Below the pieces are notes generated by a model. That model had not been told where the DNA came from. It ran no database searches and worked only from the letters and a program-made list of their open reading frames with translations. This document shows, in pieces, positions 1-9,263 of a stretch of DNA of 64,000 nt; the first letter of the stretch is position 1, and every line of letters starts with the position of its first letter. The stretch comes from Candidatus Symbiobacter mobilis CR (lineage in GTDB: Bacteria > Pseudomonadota > Gammaproteobacteria > Burkholderiales > Burkholderiaceae_C), in NCBI RefSeq assembly GCF_000477435.1, contig NC_022576.1, positions 744,001 through 808,000 on the forward strand, in the 5' to 3' direction. The translations under genes were made by a program, and so were the position numbers.

Positions 1-733
1 AACGGTAGCTTTTGGACAGCGAGTTGAACGTCAGGGTCAGCACATCCGTGCTCAACGAAGCCAGCGCAGTGTGCCGGGCACCGTCGTACAGCACCTTGTC
101 GTACACCTCGTCGGCAAAGAGGACGAGACCGTTTTCCCGGGCGATTTGCACGAGGGAACGGAGCATGTCCTCCCCATACAGCGCGCCGGTAGGGTTGTTG
201 GGGTTGATGACGACGAGCGCCTTGGTGCGCGGGGTGATCTTGGCTCGGATGTCGGCAAGGTCGGGCATCCACCCTTGGGCTTCGTTGCAGAGGTAGTGGA
301 CAGGGGTTCCGCCGGACAAGCTGGCCGCAGCAGTCCACAAGGGATAGTCGGGCGAGGGAACCAGGATTTCGTCGCCGTCGTCCAGCAGTCCGTTGGTCGC
401 CGCGACGATCAGCTCGCTGGCGCCATTGCCCAGATAGATGTCATCGAGGGTGACGCCCACGATACCCTGGCGCTGGGTTTCATGCATCACGGCCTTGCGT
501 GCTGCGAAGATGCCTTTGCTGTCGGAATACCCCGCCGAATTGGGCAGGTTGCGGATCATGTCCTGCTGAATCTCTTCGGGCGAATCGAAGCCGAAGAGCG
601 CCAGGTTGCCCAGGTTGAGCTTGATGATTTTGTGGCCTTCTTCCTCCATCTGGCGCGCGGCGTCCATGATGGGGCCACGGATGTCATAGCAGACATGGGC
701 CAGCTTGGCGGATTTGCGTACGGTCTTCAACAT
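1..733 (-). CDS. PLP-dependent aminotransferase, AlaA-like (C-terminus beyond window)
   Basis: The first 244 residues of a fold-type I class I/II aminotransferase are visible; the rest lies off the left edge. Seen: an NPNNPTG motif, the cofactor-contacting DEVYD, and SLSKSYR close to the edge, whose Lys (residue 241) should form the Schiff base with pyridoxal phosphate. The early GYSDSKG segment matches the AlaA/YfbQ-type glutamate-pyruvate aminotransferases, which make alanine from pyruvate and glutamate in the cytoplasm. The ATG at 733 begins MLKTVRKSAKL, close to the normal start of this family. It is divergent from the next gene, with about 135 bp between them. Family is secure; exact substrate is inferred. 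Confidence 0.9.
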   Translation of the reverse strand, partial: MLKTVRKSAKLAHVCYDIRGPIMDAARQMEEEGHKIIKLNLGNLALFGFDSPEEIQQDMIRNLPNSAGYSDSKGIFAARKAVMHETQRQGIVGVTLDDIYLGNGASELIVAATNGLLDDGDEILVPSPDYPLWTAAASLSGGTPVHYLCNEAQGWMPDLADIRAKITPRTKALVVINPNNPTGALYGEDMLRSLVQIARENGLVLFADEVYDKVLYDGARHTALASLSTDVLTLTFNSLSKSYR

Positions 734-868
734 CGCTCCCAGGCAAGCAAATAAAGGGGGGATGCCTACAATTTGACCACAGTCGGTCGGCCCGAATCGC
801 ACCCGATAACCCCGCCAAAACCGCGCCACTACGCGACTTTTGCCTTACTCCCCCCTCGGGCAGCCCCC

Positions 869-1261
869 ATGAAATTGCACAGCGCCACCCCCACTTCGGA
901 AACGATTGCTGCCTATGGAGGGGGGCTTCTGCGTATCGGCGCCGACGCCATCACGCACAGTGTGGTCGTCGTTGCCGGCAAAGGGTGGTCTCCATGGTCA
1001 TGCCCCAGCTTTGCGGAGATACAGCCTGCGCACATCGAGGAACTGGCTGCGCTGGGTGTGGGGCTGGTCTTGCTGGGAACGGGGTCGCGCCAGCACTTTC
1101 CGCACCCATCGCTATGCCGGGCACTCTTCGAGCGCCATATCGCTTTGGAATGCATGACCACTGCCGCAGCCTGCAGGACGTTCAACATTCTGGTGCAGGA
1201 TGGCCGGGACGTTGCTGCAGCGCTGATCATGGAAGCAGACTCGGCGGAGCAAGCAGGATAG
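869..1261 (+). CDS. Mth938-like domain protein (DUF498 family)
   Basis: This 130-residue protein matches the small Mth938-like fold shared with the mitochondrial assembly factor NDUFAF3. Seen: the N-terminal YGGGLLRIG with following beta strands, the central ELAALGVGLVLLGTGSRQ segment, and the MTTAAACRTFNILVQDGR stretch, all family hallmarks. No catalytic activity is established for bacterial members. The reading frame stays open for 32 codons upstream, but the ATG at 869 fits the family start (MKLHSATPTS). It is divergent from the aminotransferase and convergent with the diguanylate cyclase gene, whose end is 42 bp away. Confidence 0.85.
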   Translation: MKLHSATPTSETIAAYGGGLLRIGADAITHSVVVVAGKGWSPWSCPSFAEIQPAHIEELAALGVGLVLLGTGSRQHFPHPSLCRALFERHIALECMTTAAACRTFNILVQDGRDVAAALIMEADSAEQAG

Positions 1262-1284
1262 GTGGACGGTCTGGCGCCGTCGGA

Positions 1285-1306
1285 TCGCGACTTCCGTCGC
1301 TCCTAC
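1285..1306 (-). repeat. REP-like palindrome overlapping the end of the diguanylate cyclase gene
   Basis: On the minus strand this is a 22-nt unit beginning GTAGGAGCGAC, with GCGAC and GTCGC arms around a GGAA loop. The same unit recurs at 63076-63097 and 63142-63163, with a variant at 63577-63598. The TAG at its start is also the stop codon of the diguanylate cyclase gene. It resembles the REP palindromes common between proteobacterial genes. Confidence 0.75.
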
Positions 1307-4300
1307 AAATGCGGAATGTCCTCGCCCGGAGCAGGGTTTGTCGATGCGCTGCATTCCTGGCCTGGTTCTGCGCTCGGCACTTCTTCGGCAGGCACCACGC
1401 GGTTGCGGCCCGAGCCTTTGGCACGGTAGAGAGCGCGGTCTGCCTGCTTCATCAAATCTTCCAGGTTCCTGCCATGGTCGGGGTACATCGCGAACCCGAT
1501 CGATACCGTGATCGCAGGCAAGGCCCGCCCGGCGTATTTGACGACCTGCTTGCTGACCGACTCACGCAGGGCATTCAATCGCATTGCGGCTTGATCATGG
1601 GTCACTTCGGGGAGCACAAGCAGGAATTCCTCGCCACCGAATCGGCACGCCACGTCTGAACCTTCCCGAAAACCCTGCATCAGGCGGGCAAATTCCTTGA
1701 GCACCAGGTCGCCCGCATCGTGACCGTATTGGTCGTTGAACTGCTTGAAATGATCCAGATCGAGCATGGCAACGGCCATGGGTTTGTTGGCGCGCGCCAT
1801 CCGGCTGATTTCCCGCGACAGCGAGTCTTCCATAAACCTGCGGTTGTACAAACCCGTGAGCGGGTCGCGCACTGACATGGCATGCAGGCTCTCGCGCAGG
1901 CGCAAATTGGCCAAAGCCAAGCCAATGGAGTCCGCAGCCGCCCTCACCAGACGGCGCGTTCGTCGGAGGGATTCGTCCCCCACATCGTTGGCAGGCAACA
2001 GCAGATGGATGACACCCAAAGACTGCCCCTGGGCTACGAGGGGCACGCACATGTAGGGCTTGAGTTCCATGCCGAGGAGTTTGCACGGCGGATTGATTGA
2101 CTGATCCAGACCGTACTCGTGCGCATGGCCCATCCGCAGTGCCCAGCAATCGCAAGGCGATGTGGTGGGGACAACGGGCAAGGGTTGCCCCCATCCTTCC
2201 ATCTCGACCATCTGATCGCCCGAGGCTTTCATCATGAAACACCGGCCGGACGACTGGGGAAACAGCTTTTGCAGGGTGGCAACGATGATTGGGAACGATT
2301 CGTCCACGGAGGTGCAGCTCTGGAGCAGGTTGCTCATCTCGGAGAGCAGCATGACGTCGTGGTTGATGCGTTCCAGCACAAGTTGCGATTGCCGCAGGAG
2401 GCTGACATCGCGCGCTGCGACAAAAACCCCCGCCGCGTGGCCCTCTTCGTCCAGGTAAACGCTGGCGTTGTAGAGCACATCCAGGGTGTTGCCCGAAGCG
2501 TGCTTCATCACCAGCAAGTAGTCGCTGACGTTCCCCCGCGAAAAAACGAGCCTGTAGGTTTGCCGCGCTTGGTCCGGGTCCACGAAATAGTTGCAGAAAT
2601 CCGTGCCAATCAATGCACTACGCTCGACACCCGTGATAGAGACAGTAGCTTGGTTGACGTCTGTGATCTTGCCTTCGACATTGATCGTGACCAAGGGATC
2701 CAAACTCGCTTCCAGCAGGCTGCGCGCATAGGCATAGCTGGTGCGCAACTGCCGCTCCACGCGCTTGATTTCCGTAACGTTGCGCGCTGTGGCCACGACA
2801 CCGACGATCTCTTCCTCTGCATCGCGGTAGAGGGTGGCGTTGTAGAGCACATCGGTCAGCTTGCACGAGGTATGGCGCATGACGAGCGGGTAATCGACAA
2901 CCCGCCCGCTGGCAAATACCTGGCGATAGACCGCGCTGGCCTGTTGGGCATCGGTGAAATAGTGTGCGAAATCGGTACCGATCATCTGCTCGCGCGGTAC
3001 TCCCGTTGCTTCGACTGTGGCCTCGTTGAGGTCGGTGATCTTGCCGTCGTTGTTGATGGTGACGAGGGGGTCCAGACTGGCTTCCAGCAAGCTGCGGGCA
3101 TATTGGTAGGCCTTTTGCAATGCGGCTTCTGCTTCGTGGGCGGTCGTGGTGTCGATGGTCACTCCAGACAGGTGTACCGGTTTGCCATATTCATCTTGCT
3201 GGGCCACGCCGGTTCTGACCTGGAACCATTTCCAGTTGCCTTGCTTGTGGCGCAAACGTACCGAGCATTCCACAAATAACTGCTGGCCGTCGCGCAGGTT
3301 CTGCTGTAGCGCCAGAAATGCGCCCACATCGTCCTCATGCATCAGCAGTTCCCATGTCTGCAAGGTAATGGGCATCAACTCTTGCAGGCTATAGCCCAAC
3401 ATGCTGGCCCAACGCTCGTTGACCCGCATGGCACCGGTCGGCACCTCGAATTCATGCACCCCGATGTCGGCTGCATGGATGACCTGATCCAAGCGCTTGC
3501 GTTCCGCATCGATTTTTCTCGCAGCTTCCTCCCGAAGGCGTTCTTGCTCTTCGATGAGCCGCTGTGCCACCTTGCATCGGCGTTCCAGGTTCAGCATGAA
3601 GCCCAAGGCCATGCATGCCACGATGGCAATGATCGCGTAAGAACGAACCGCCCTGGCCCGCCAGGGGGCCAACAAGGCATGGGTCATGCGCCCCAGCGAA
3701 ACGATCACGCATTCCCCAGGGGGAACCAATTCCCCAAAGGCGGTGCGGTATGCCGCCACGCGCTCGACTCCCAGGCTCACCGACATTCCGCTGAGCACGT
3801 TCTCCACCTTGCCGGAGTCCAAATGTTGACGAAACAGCGACCGAGGATCTCTACCGAGGATTCTTCCGGTCATCCCCTCTGGGTCGGGCGTCCAGAACAG
3901 CACCGTGCCATTGGCGTGAATCAGCGTAGCCCGCATGTCGCGGTCGTAGTTCGCAGTCTCCAGCAGGGAGCTGATCAGCCCCGGTTCGATCACGGCGACG
4001 ACATAGCCGACGAATACGCCCTTCTCGTCCCATACAGACTGGCTTGCCATGATGGCATAGACGCCATGGCTGATCTCATAGGGCTGGGATAACCGTAACC
4101 GCTCGTATTTGCCATTGGCATGGACTACCCCGTATTTGGGCTCTTCCGCAAAGTTCAGGCCCAACATCTGTTCATCACTGCTGGCCATCACATGCCCGTT
4201 AGAGTCGGCCAGCATCAATGTCCGCACGGCGTACATGGCCGCAACGGTGGTGTGCAGCCGTCTGTTCATGTACGCACGATCGACGGATTGGTTGCGCAAG

Positions 4301-4560
4301 GCCACAAGATCGGGGCCGATGTCGCGAAGCACATCCGCAGTCTGTTGCAGCCGCCGACTCAGGGCAAATTCGATGATCTGGACATGCTTTTGCAACCGGG
4401 CGGATTCGGTAGCCAACACCGCTTGGCGTTCGCCATACAGATACAGCGCATGGAGCGTACACACCAGCACCACCACGATGCCGAAGACTGCCCATCGGCC
4501 CTTTGCACTCGCAAAAAGCTGGGTTGGCGACGCACCCCACAGTTTGGTTTCCCTATCCAT
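1303..4560 (-). CDS. Membrane-bound PAS/GAF diguanylate cyclase
   Basis: About 1085 residues. Order: a TM helix near 23-40, an extracytoplasmic Cache-like sensor region to about 300, a second TM near 307-325, a short coiled coil, three PAS domains (about 360-480, 485-600, 610-725), a GAF domain (about 740-885) and a C-terminal GGDEF domain with GGEEF at 975-979. GGDEF proteins make c-di-GMP from two GTP. PAS2 and PAS3 are near-duplicates. The usual inhibitory RxxD is altered: FREGSD precedes VACRFGGEEF, so the Arg is one residue out of register. ATG 4560 (MDRETKLW) is preferred over the upstream frame start at 4623 because it places the TM helix near the N-terminus. The ligand is unknown. Confidence 0.9.
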   Translation of the reverse strand: MDRETKLWGASPTQLFASAKGRWAVFGIVVVLVCTLHALYLYGERQAVLATESARLQKHVQIIEFALSRRLQQTADVLRDIGPDLVALRNQSVDRAYMNRRLHTTVAAMYAVRTLMLADSNGHVMASSDEQMLGLNFAEEPKYGVVHANGKYERLRLSQPYEISHGVYAIMASQSVWDEKGVFVGYVVAVIEPGLISSLLETANYDRDMRATLIHANGTVLFWTPDPEGMTGRILGRDPRSLFRQHLDSGKVENVLSGMSVSLGVERVAAYRTAFGELVPPGECVIVSLGRMTHALLAPWRARAVRSYAIIAIVACMALGFMLNLERRCKVAQRLIEEQERLREEAARKIDAERKRLDQVIHAADIGVHEFEVPTGAMRVNERWASMLGYSLQELMPITLQTWELLMHEDDVGAFLALQQNLRDGQQLFVECSVRLRHKQGNWKWFQVRTGVAQQDEYGKPVHLSGVTIDTTTAHEAEAALQKAYQYARSLLEASLDPLVTINNDGKITDLNEATVEATGVPREQMIGTDFAHYFTDAQQASAVYRQVFASGRVVDYPLVMRHTSCKLTDVLYNATLYRDAEEEIVGVVATARNVTEIKRVERQLRTSYAYARSLLEASLDPLVTINVEGKITDVNQATVSITGVERSALIGTDFCNYFVDPDQARQTYRLVFSRGNVSDYLLVMKHASGNTLDVLYNASVYLDEEGHAAGVFVAARDVSLLRQSQLVLERINHDVMLLSEMSNLLQSCTSVDESFPIIVATLQKLFPQSSGRCFMMKASGDQMVEMEGWGQPLPVVPTTSPCDCWALRMGHAHEYGLDQSINPPCKLLGMELKPYMCVPLVAQGQSLGVIHLLLPANDVGDESLRRTRRLVRAAADSIGLALANLRLRESLHAMSVRDPLTGLYNRRFMEDSLSREISRMARANKPMAVAMLDLDHFKQFNDQYGHDAGDLVLKEFARLMQGFREGSDVACRFGGEEFLLVLPEVTHDQAAMRLNALRESVSKQVVKYAGRALPAITVSIGFAMYPDHGRNLEDLMKQADRALYRAKGSGRNRVVPAEEVPSAEPGQECSASTNPAPGEDIPHL

Positions 4561-4636
4561 AGCGTTCCACTGTACGGAGGAACCCTGCCTGGTACAAGCT
4601 ATTTCCCCTTCATGCTGGGCCAATCACGCTGATTCA

Positions 4637-5413
4637 TCACGCCCCCCATCCAAACACTGCCGGGGTGTCTGCATCAAGGGAATGCGGGTAGGTGCGCCAA
4701 TGCTGCACGGGGTGGCACTGGACGCAGGCGCGTGGCAAGGTCAACCCGCTGGCGACGAGCAGCCGGGTGTCGCTGTGGAGCGTGCGGACCAGGGCTTCCC
4801 AGGTTGACAGGTTGCGATAGGGCGTTTCGATGCACAACTGGGTTTGTCCGGTTCGCTGCGCCACTGCTTCCAGTTCCCGGATGCGGGCCACACGCTGGCC
4901 TGCGTCCCGGGGAAGGTAGCCGACGAAAGCGAAGTTTTGGCCGTGCAGGCCGCTGGCAGCCAGGGCGAGCATCATCGACACGGGGCCAACGAGGGGAACG
5001 ACGGGAACCCCCAGCGCATGCGCAGCCCGGACGACGGAAGAGCCAGGGTCGGCTATCGCAGGCATCCCCGCTTCGCTGACCAAGCCCATGTCGTGTCCTT
5101 CCCGCGCGGGTTGCAGCAAGGGCTGTGCATCGATATTTCCAGCATGGTCTCCCTTCTTGTGCCACTCCCTGGGCAATTCCACCACGTGGAGCGATTGCAG
5201 AGGCTGCTGCAAGGGAACCACTGCATCCACCCGATGCAGGAATGCCCGCAACGAGCGGGCGTTTTCACACACCCAGTGGCGCAGGCGTGCGGCGGTGTGC
5301 AGGGTGCCCAGCGGCAGTACCGTGTCCAGGGCAACGGGTTGTGTTTCCCCCAGATCAAGGGGAACCGGGACCAGGTACAGCGTTCCTGGGGAGCCGGAAG
5401 GCTCGGCATTCAT
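4637..5413 (-). CDS. RsmI-like SAM-dependent methyltransferase (tetrapyrrole methylase fold)
   Basis: 258 residues. Seen: an N-terminal LYLVPVPLDLG strand, then LVSEAGMPAIADPGSS, the counterpart of the family motif S-x-AG-x-P-x-x-x-DPG, and VPLVGPVSMMLALAASGL. These are typical of the RsmI branch of the tetrapyrrole (corrin/porphyrin) methylase superfamily; RsmI itself 2'-O-methylates C1402 of 16S rRNA. This shorter version sits directly after Maf, with 4 nt between them, as in many Burkholderiales. It may be a paralogue of RsmI with another substrate, so no gene name is given. Confidence 0.82.
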   Translation of the reverse strand: MNAEPSGSPGTLYLVPVPLDLGETQPVALDTVLPLGTLHTAARLRHWVCENARSLRAFLHRVDAVVPLQQPLQSLHVVELPREWHKKGDHAGNIDAQPLLQPAREGHDMGLVSEAGMPAIADPGSSVVRAAHALGVPVVPLVGPVSMMLALAASGLHGQNFAFVGYLPRDAGQRVARIRELEAVAQRTGQTQLCIETPYRNLSTWEALVRTLHSDTRLLVASGLTLPRACVQCHPVQHWRTYPHSLDADTPAVFGWGA

Positions 5414-5417
5414 CCAT

Positions 5418-5999
5418 TCATCCGAGCACGGGTACGCCAGCAGCCCTGAGCAGGCTACAGGTGCGGATCAGCGGCAGGCCGATGAGCGCGGTGGGGTCGT
5501 CGCTCTCGATACTTTCCAGCAGCGCAATGCCCAACCCTTCGCTTTTGGCGCTGCCTGCACAGTCATAGGGTTGTTCCACATGCAGGTAGGCATCGATCGT
5601 CGCGTCGTCGAGCGGACGTACCCGCACACGCACCGTAGCCATTGCTTCCCCCGCAAAGCCGGTGTCCACACACACCACGGCGACGGCGGTGTGGAACACC
5701 ACCACCCTGCCCTGCATGGCACGCAACTGGGCCATTGCCCGCGCATGGGTTCCCGGCTTGCCTAAGGGGGCACCGTCAAGGTCGCAGACTTGGTCGGAGC
5801 CGATCACGAGTGCATCCGGATGAAGCCGGGCCACAGCGTCGGCCTTCGCCTTGGCCAGCCTGCGGGCGATAACCGAGGGAGATTCCGCGTGGTGGGGTGA
5901 TTCATCGACCTCCGCAGCCACGACCTGGAATGGCAGCCGCAGCCGTTCGAGCAACTGGCGGCGGTAGATGGATGTCGATGCCAGGATGAGCGTGCGCAT
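5418..5999 (-). CDS. Maf family nucleotide pyrophosphatase (YceF-like)
   Basis: 193 residues. The N-terminal LILASTSIYRRQLLERL corresponds to the Maf substrate-binding signature, and VIGSDQVCDLDGAPLGKPG carries the conserved acidic residues. Maf proteins hydrolyse non-canonical or modified nucleoside triphosphates to monophosphates; this STSIYR subgroup includes YceF, active on m7GTP. The ATG at 5999 is preferred to an in-frame TTG one codon upstream. It is probably cotranscribed with the downstream methylase gene, 4 nt away. Confidence 0.92.
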   Translation of the reverse strand: MRTLILASTSIYRRQLLERLRLPFQVVAAEVDESPHHAESPSVIARRLAKAKADAVARLHPDALVIGSDQVCDLDGAPLGKPGTHARAMAQLRAMQGRVVVFHTAVAVVCVDTGFAGEAMATVRVRVRPLDDATIDAYLHVEQPYDCAGSAKSEGLGIALLESIESDDPTALIGLPLIRTCSLLRAAGVPVLG

Positions 6000-6047
6000 C
6001 AAGGTAGGGTACAGGGTGCAGCAAGGAAACCAGGAGCACCCCCTTAA

Positions 6048-8987
6048 TCAGGAATTCCAGCGCACTTCGATGGCGCAAGTCTGCCCGGGGGCTACGCGGG
6101 GAATGCGGTCTTTGGCCAGCTCTTGACCATCGACGACGATCGTCGGAGGGGTGTCCTTGCTGCGGACGAAGCCTATGGGCTTGCGGTAGACGATCTCGTA
6201 GCGCTCCGATTCCCATTGCAGGGTCACGCGCACTTCGGTATCGCGTTCGCGCAGCAGGGGGTCCAGCCACATCCCATTCGCAGTCCACTCGATGCCAAAG
6301 GCTCGGCGCAACGCCAGCGTGGACCAGGACGCTGTTCCCGACAGCAGCGGGCCGATGTTTTCTCCCGTCTCGCTGTTGTTGTACTGCGTGCAGAAGCGGG
6401 GGTTTCCGGCCAGCGCATACGGGTCTTGCATCGTGCGGAAAGGGGCTGCGAGGTCGACCATCGCCCAGGCTGCGTGGGCCATTGCTGCGGCCAACTCGCG
6501 ATCTTCCACTTGCGACGCGCCTTGGAACAACGCCAGCACCGCCATCAGGCTCGCGTGCTTGAAGACGGCGCCGTTTTCCCGGTCTCCGGGAAAGTATTCG
6601 GCACTGGCCACAGTCGGTTCGACCCGGCGCAAATCGTGGGCAGTCACCAGCCGGTACCCATGGGGAGTCTTGAGCCGCGATTCGAGCAAGGGGAACATCG
6701 CACGAATCTGCTCCTCGTCGGCAACGCCGGAGAGGATGGCCCAACTGAAGCTGTTGAGGAACAGGCAGCCGTCGAACCCATCGGTAGCCAACCCGTCCCC
6801 AGGCGCGCCGACGACGGGGTGTGCAGTGGGCCGATTGACCAGCAGCCGGGCAAACCAGGTGTCCTTCCAGGCATGGACCCGGCACGCATGGGCAATGTCC
6901 CGCGCAAGATAGATGGCAAAGGTTCGCGTTTCCTTGTCGGCGATGTAGCCAGACAGCCAAGCCAAGTCATCGGCAGCCAGCTTCAGCAGGAAGGCATTCA
7001 TCACGCTTTCGGTGCCGTCCGTTTGCAAGGGCGTTCCTGCTTCCCAGGCGCGCTGTTTGGCCGCGCCGTCAGGGTGGGTCTTGTCAACTTTGAGGCAGTC
7101 GTTCCAGTCTGCGCGATCCAGCAAGGGCAAGCCGTGGCGGCCTATCGATACCTTTCCGGAGTAGTGGACGATGGCCCGCAGTGTTTGGAGGATCGGTCGC
7201 GTCGTCCCATCACGGTCGGCAGTGGGGAAAGGCCGTTGCAGAAACGCCGCGCGCCCCGTAAGCCGGACGAACCGTGCGACGGCGGAGACGAACCACAGCG
7301 CATCGTCCGACCACAGCCCGGGCTCCTTGCCTTCCCAATAAAAGTTGTGGTTGGCATAGCCAAAGGCGTACACCTGCGCAGCCCATTCGCCAAGCAGGTC
7401 TTCGACGAAGTCGGCCCGCCCTTCGGCGCACAGGGGCGCCATGCTTGCAAACAGATCCTGCACCTCGCGGAAGCCAATTTCACGGTAGCCCTTCTGGGTC
7501 TGGTCGAAGGAACGGCTGACAAAGGTCTGATAGAAAACCTGGAACGGCAGGTTCTGGTTGGCCCAGGCGTCGAACGCACCTTGGCGTGTTTCCAAGCGCA
7601 GAAAGCCCGCATGGCGGCGGAACGCTTCCTCGCGAGCCTTGCGTGCCGCTGCAACGGCGTCGGCACCGTCGTAGCGCTGTAGCAGTGCCTGGAGCTGTTC
7701 TACGAGGACGTCGCGCCTGGGCTGCGATTCGGGAGTTTCCCGTGCGCACACCAAGCCGGTGAAGTTGAGAACGGTCACGCTCTGGCCGGGTTCGAGGGGC
7801 ACCGGCGCAGCCATCGCAAAAAACCCCGGCCCTTTGCGGGACAGGCGGTTGGACAGGCGGCCCACCCCTTCGGGAAACTCCAAAGTGCCCTGCCCAAGAA
7901 ACTCGCGGTAGTCCGTGCCGAACTCGGTGGGGAAGGCACGTTCCCCGTTGCGATGCACGACCATCGCGTGGAATCGCACATCGTCGCGATCCTGGATCGG
8001 GTGGTAGTCTGGCACCAGCGCCAGTACCGAGCCATCGTTATTGCGCAGCAATCCAGCCTGCATGATGATGGTGCTGTAGAGCACATCTTCCATCAGCGCA
8101 ATAGGCTTGGAAGGCCCGAACATGCCCGTGGCGACAAGCCGCAAATCCCGGCGCATCGTGCCCTGATTGGTTAGGGTGATCTGCTGGATCTCGCAGGCCA
8201 AGGGCAGCCCAGGTTCCTGCGCAGCCAAAAATATCTCGCGGGCAATGCGCAGCCCGCATTGCGTAGTCATGGTGATAGTCGTGGCATTGGGGCTGTGTAC
8301 GCACTGCGCCTGTACCGGATCGTCGCCAACCCAACCGGAATAGAAGATGCGCCGGCCTTTCTCCGTCAAATAAAACTGTCGATTGGCGGGAAAGCCGTTT
8401 TCTTCCTGCCGCACATCCCACCGGGTAGCCAGCACCTGGGTGGCAGCGTGGCTACGGAAACTCCCACGCCCCAGCATGTCGACCACGCTTTTGGGGGTGG
8501 TTTGCAAGGGATGCTCGAAACCGATGCGATCGCCCATCAGCAGATTGACCCCAAAGTGCGGCCCGGGCATGGGGTTGCGGGGGTCAAGGATGTGCCGCCC
8601 TTCGCCATCAAGCGTCCCGGCCCAACCTGCACACTCCAGGCACAGCGCTGCGACGGCGTCTGCAAGAGCCTGCGGCAGGGGCAGGGCTCGCGGCGCAGTA
8701 CCGAACCGAACCCCCCATGCACGGACTTTGGCATTGCCAGCGTCGCATTGCAGCAGGATGTCTTCGGTGGGGCAGGCATCAAGCAACTCTTGCATCGCAA
8801 GGTCACGCAACACCTTGGCGCTGACCGGCGCCACGTGTGCCAACCCGGCGATGCCGAATACCCGCGTCTGGGTTGCGTCGAGGTACTGGGCATCACAAGG
8901 GCCTTGGCACAGATTACCGAAGCTCCGTAGCAAGGCTTCACAAGGAGAGGGATGACCAGAACGCGAAGTAAAGTATTGAATCGTCAC
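6048..8987 (-). CDS. GH94-type glycoside phosphorylase
   Basis: About 979 residues with the layout of cellobiose/chitobiose-phosphorylase-like enzymes: an N-terminal beta-sandwich, then an (alpha/alpha)6 barrel, then a small beta C-terminal domain. The barrel carries LLDRADWNDCLK; the last Asp of DWND (about residue 630) matches the general acid of GH94. Later motifs include GDRENGAVFKHAS and a GTASW segment typical of phosphate and sugar binding. The family phosphorolyses beta-linked disaccharides or oligosaccharides; the substrate cannot be read from sequence. No signal peptide, so cytoplasmic. The frame is open to 9074, but GTG 8987 (VTIQYFTSRSG), 8 nt after a GAGG, gives a more natural N-terminus. 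Confidence 0.85.
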   Translation of the reverse strand: MTIQYFTSRSGHPSPCEALLRSFGNLCQGPCDAQYLDATQTRVFGIAGLAHVAPVSAKVLRDLAMQELLDACPTEDILLQCDAGNAKVRAWGVRFGTAPRALPLPQALADAVAALCLECAGWAGTLDGEGRHILDPRNPMPGPHFGVNLLMGDRIGFEHPLQTTPKSVVDMLGRGSFRSHAATQVLATRWDVRQEENGFPANRQFYLTEKGRRIFYSGWVGDDPVQAQCVHSPNATTITMTTQCGLRIAREIFLAAQEPGLPLACEIQQITLTNQGTMRRDLRLVATGMFGPSKPIALMEDVLYSTIIMQAGLLRNNDGSVLALVPDYHPIQDRDDVRFHAMVVHRNGERAFPTEFGTDYREFLGQGTLEFPEGVGRLSNRLSRKGPGFFAMAAPVPLEPGQSVTVLNFTGLVCARETPESQPRRDVLVEQLQALLQRYDGADAVAAARKAREEAFRRHAGFLRLETRQGAFDAWANQNLPFQVFYQTFVSRSFDQTQKGYREIGFREVQDLFASMAPLCAEGRADFVEDLLGEWAAQVYAFGYANHNFYWEGKEPGLWSDDALWFVSAVARFVRLTGRAAFLQRPFPTADRDGTTRPILQTLRAIVHYSGKVSIGRHGLPLLDRADWNDCLKVDKTHPDGAAKQRAWEAGTPLQTDGTESVMNAFLLKLAADDLAWLSGYIADKETRTFAIYLARDIAHACRVHAWKDTWFARLLVNRPTAHPVVGAPGDGLATDGFDGCLFLNSFSWAILSGVADEEQIRAMFPLLESRLKTPHGYRLVTAHDLRRVEPTVASAEYFPGDRENGAVFKHASLMAVLALFQGASQVEDRELAAAMAHAAWAMVDLAAPFRTMQDPYALAGNPRFCTQYNNSETGENIGPLLSGTASWSTLALRRAFGIEWTANGMWLDPLLRERDTEVRVTLQWESERYEIVYRKPIGFVRSKDTPPTIVVDGQELAKDRIPRVAPGQTCAIEVRWNS

Positions 8988-9263
8988 AAAAATAGCCTCG
9001 CAAAATGGAACGAAGAGAAAGATGGCTACAGGAATACGCCGGGACACGATGCCGGGCCGAAAACACAGCCCCATGCGCCACGGCTGCTGTATGCACGCTT
9101 CCCGGTGGAGAGCAAACGGGGGGGAACGCTGGCACGGGGGTTATGCATTGTCGGGTTTTCGAGGAGCAGAGTACGCTACGTTGTGCAGTGCTACCTTGGC
9201 ACAATCGGAGCGCTTAATTTTTGAAGGGTTCTCTGCGATGGAGCATCGTCTCTCCCTAGCCCT

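Noticed and set aside
2119..3279. Long open frame on the plus strand opposite the diguanylate cyclase
   Set aside because: It is a mirror of GC-rich codons in the real minus-strand gene and resembles no known protein.
9210..9235. Possible sigma-54 promoter (TTGGCAC with GC 10 bp on) ahead of the hybrid kinase
   Set aside because: The GG-N10-GC spacing fits, but the -12 element GAGCG is poor, and no enhancer-binding regulator site was seen.
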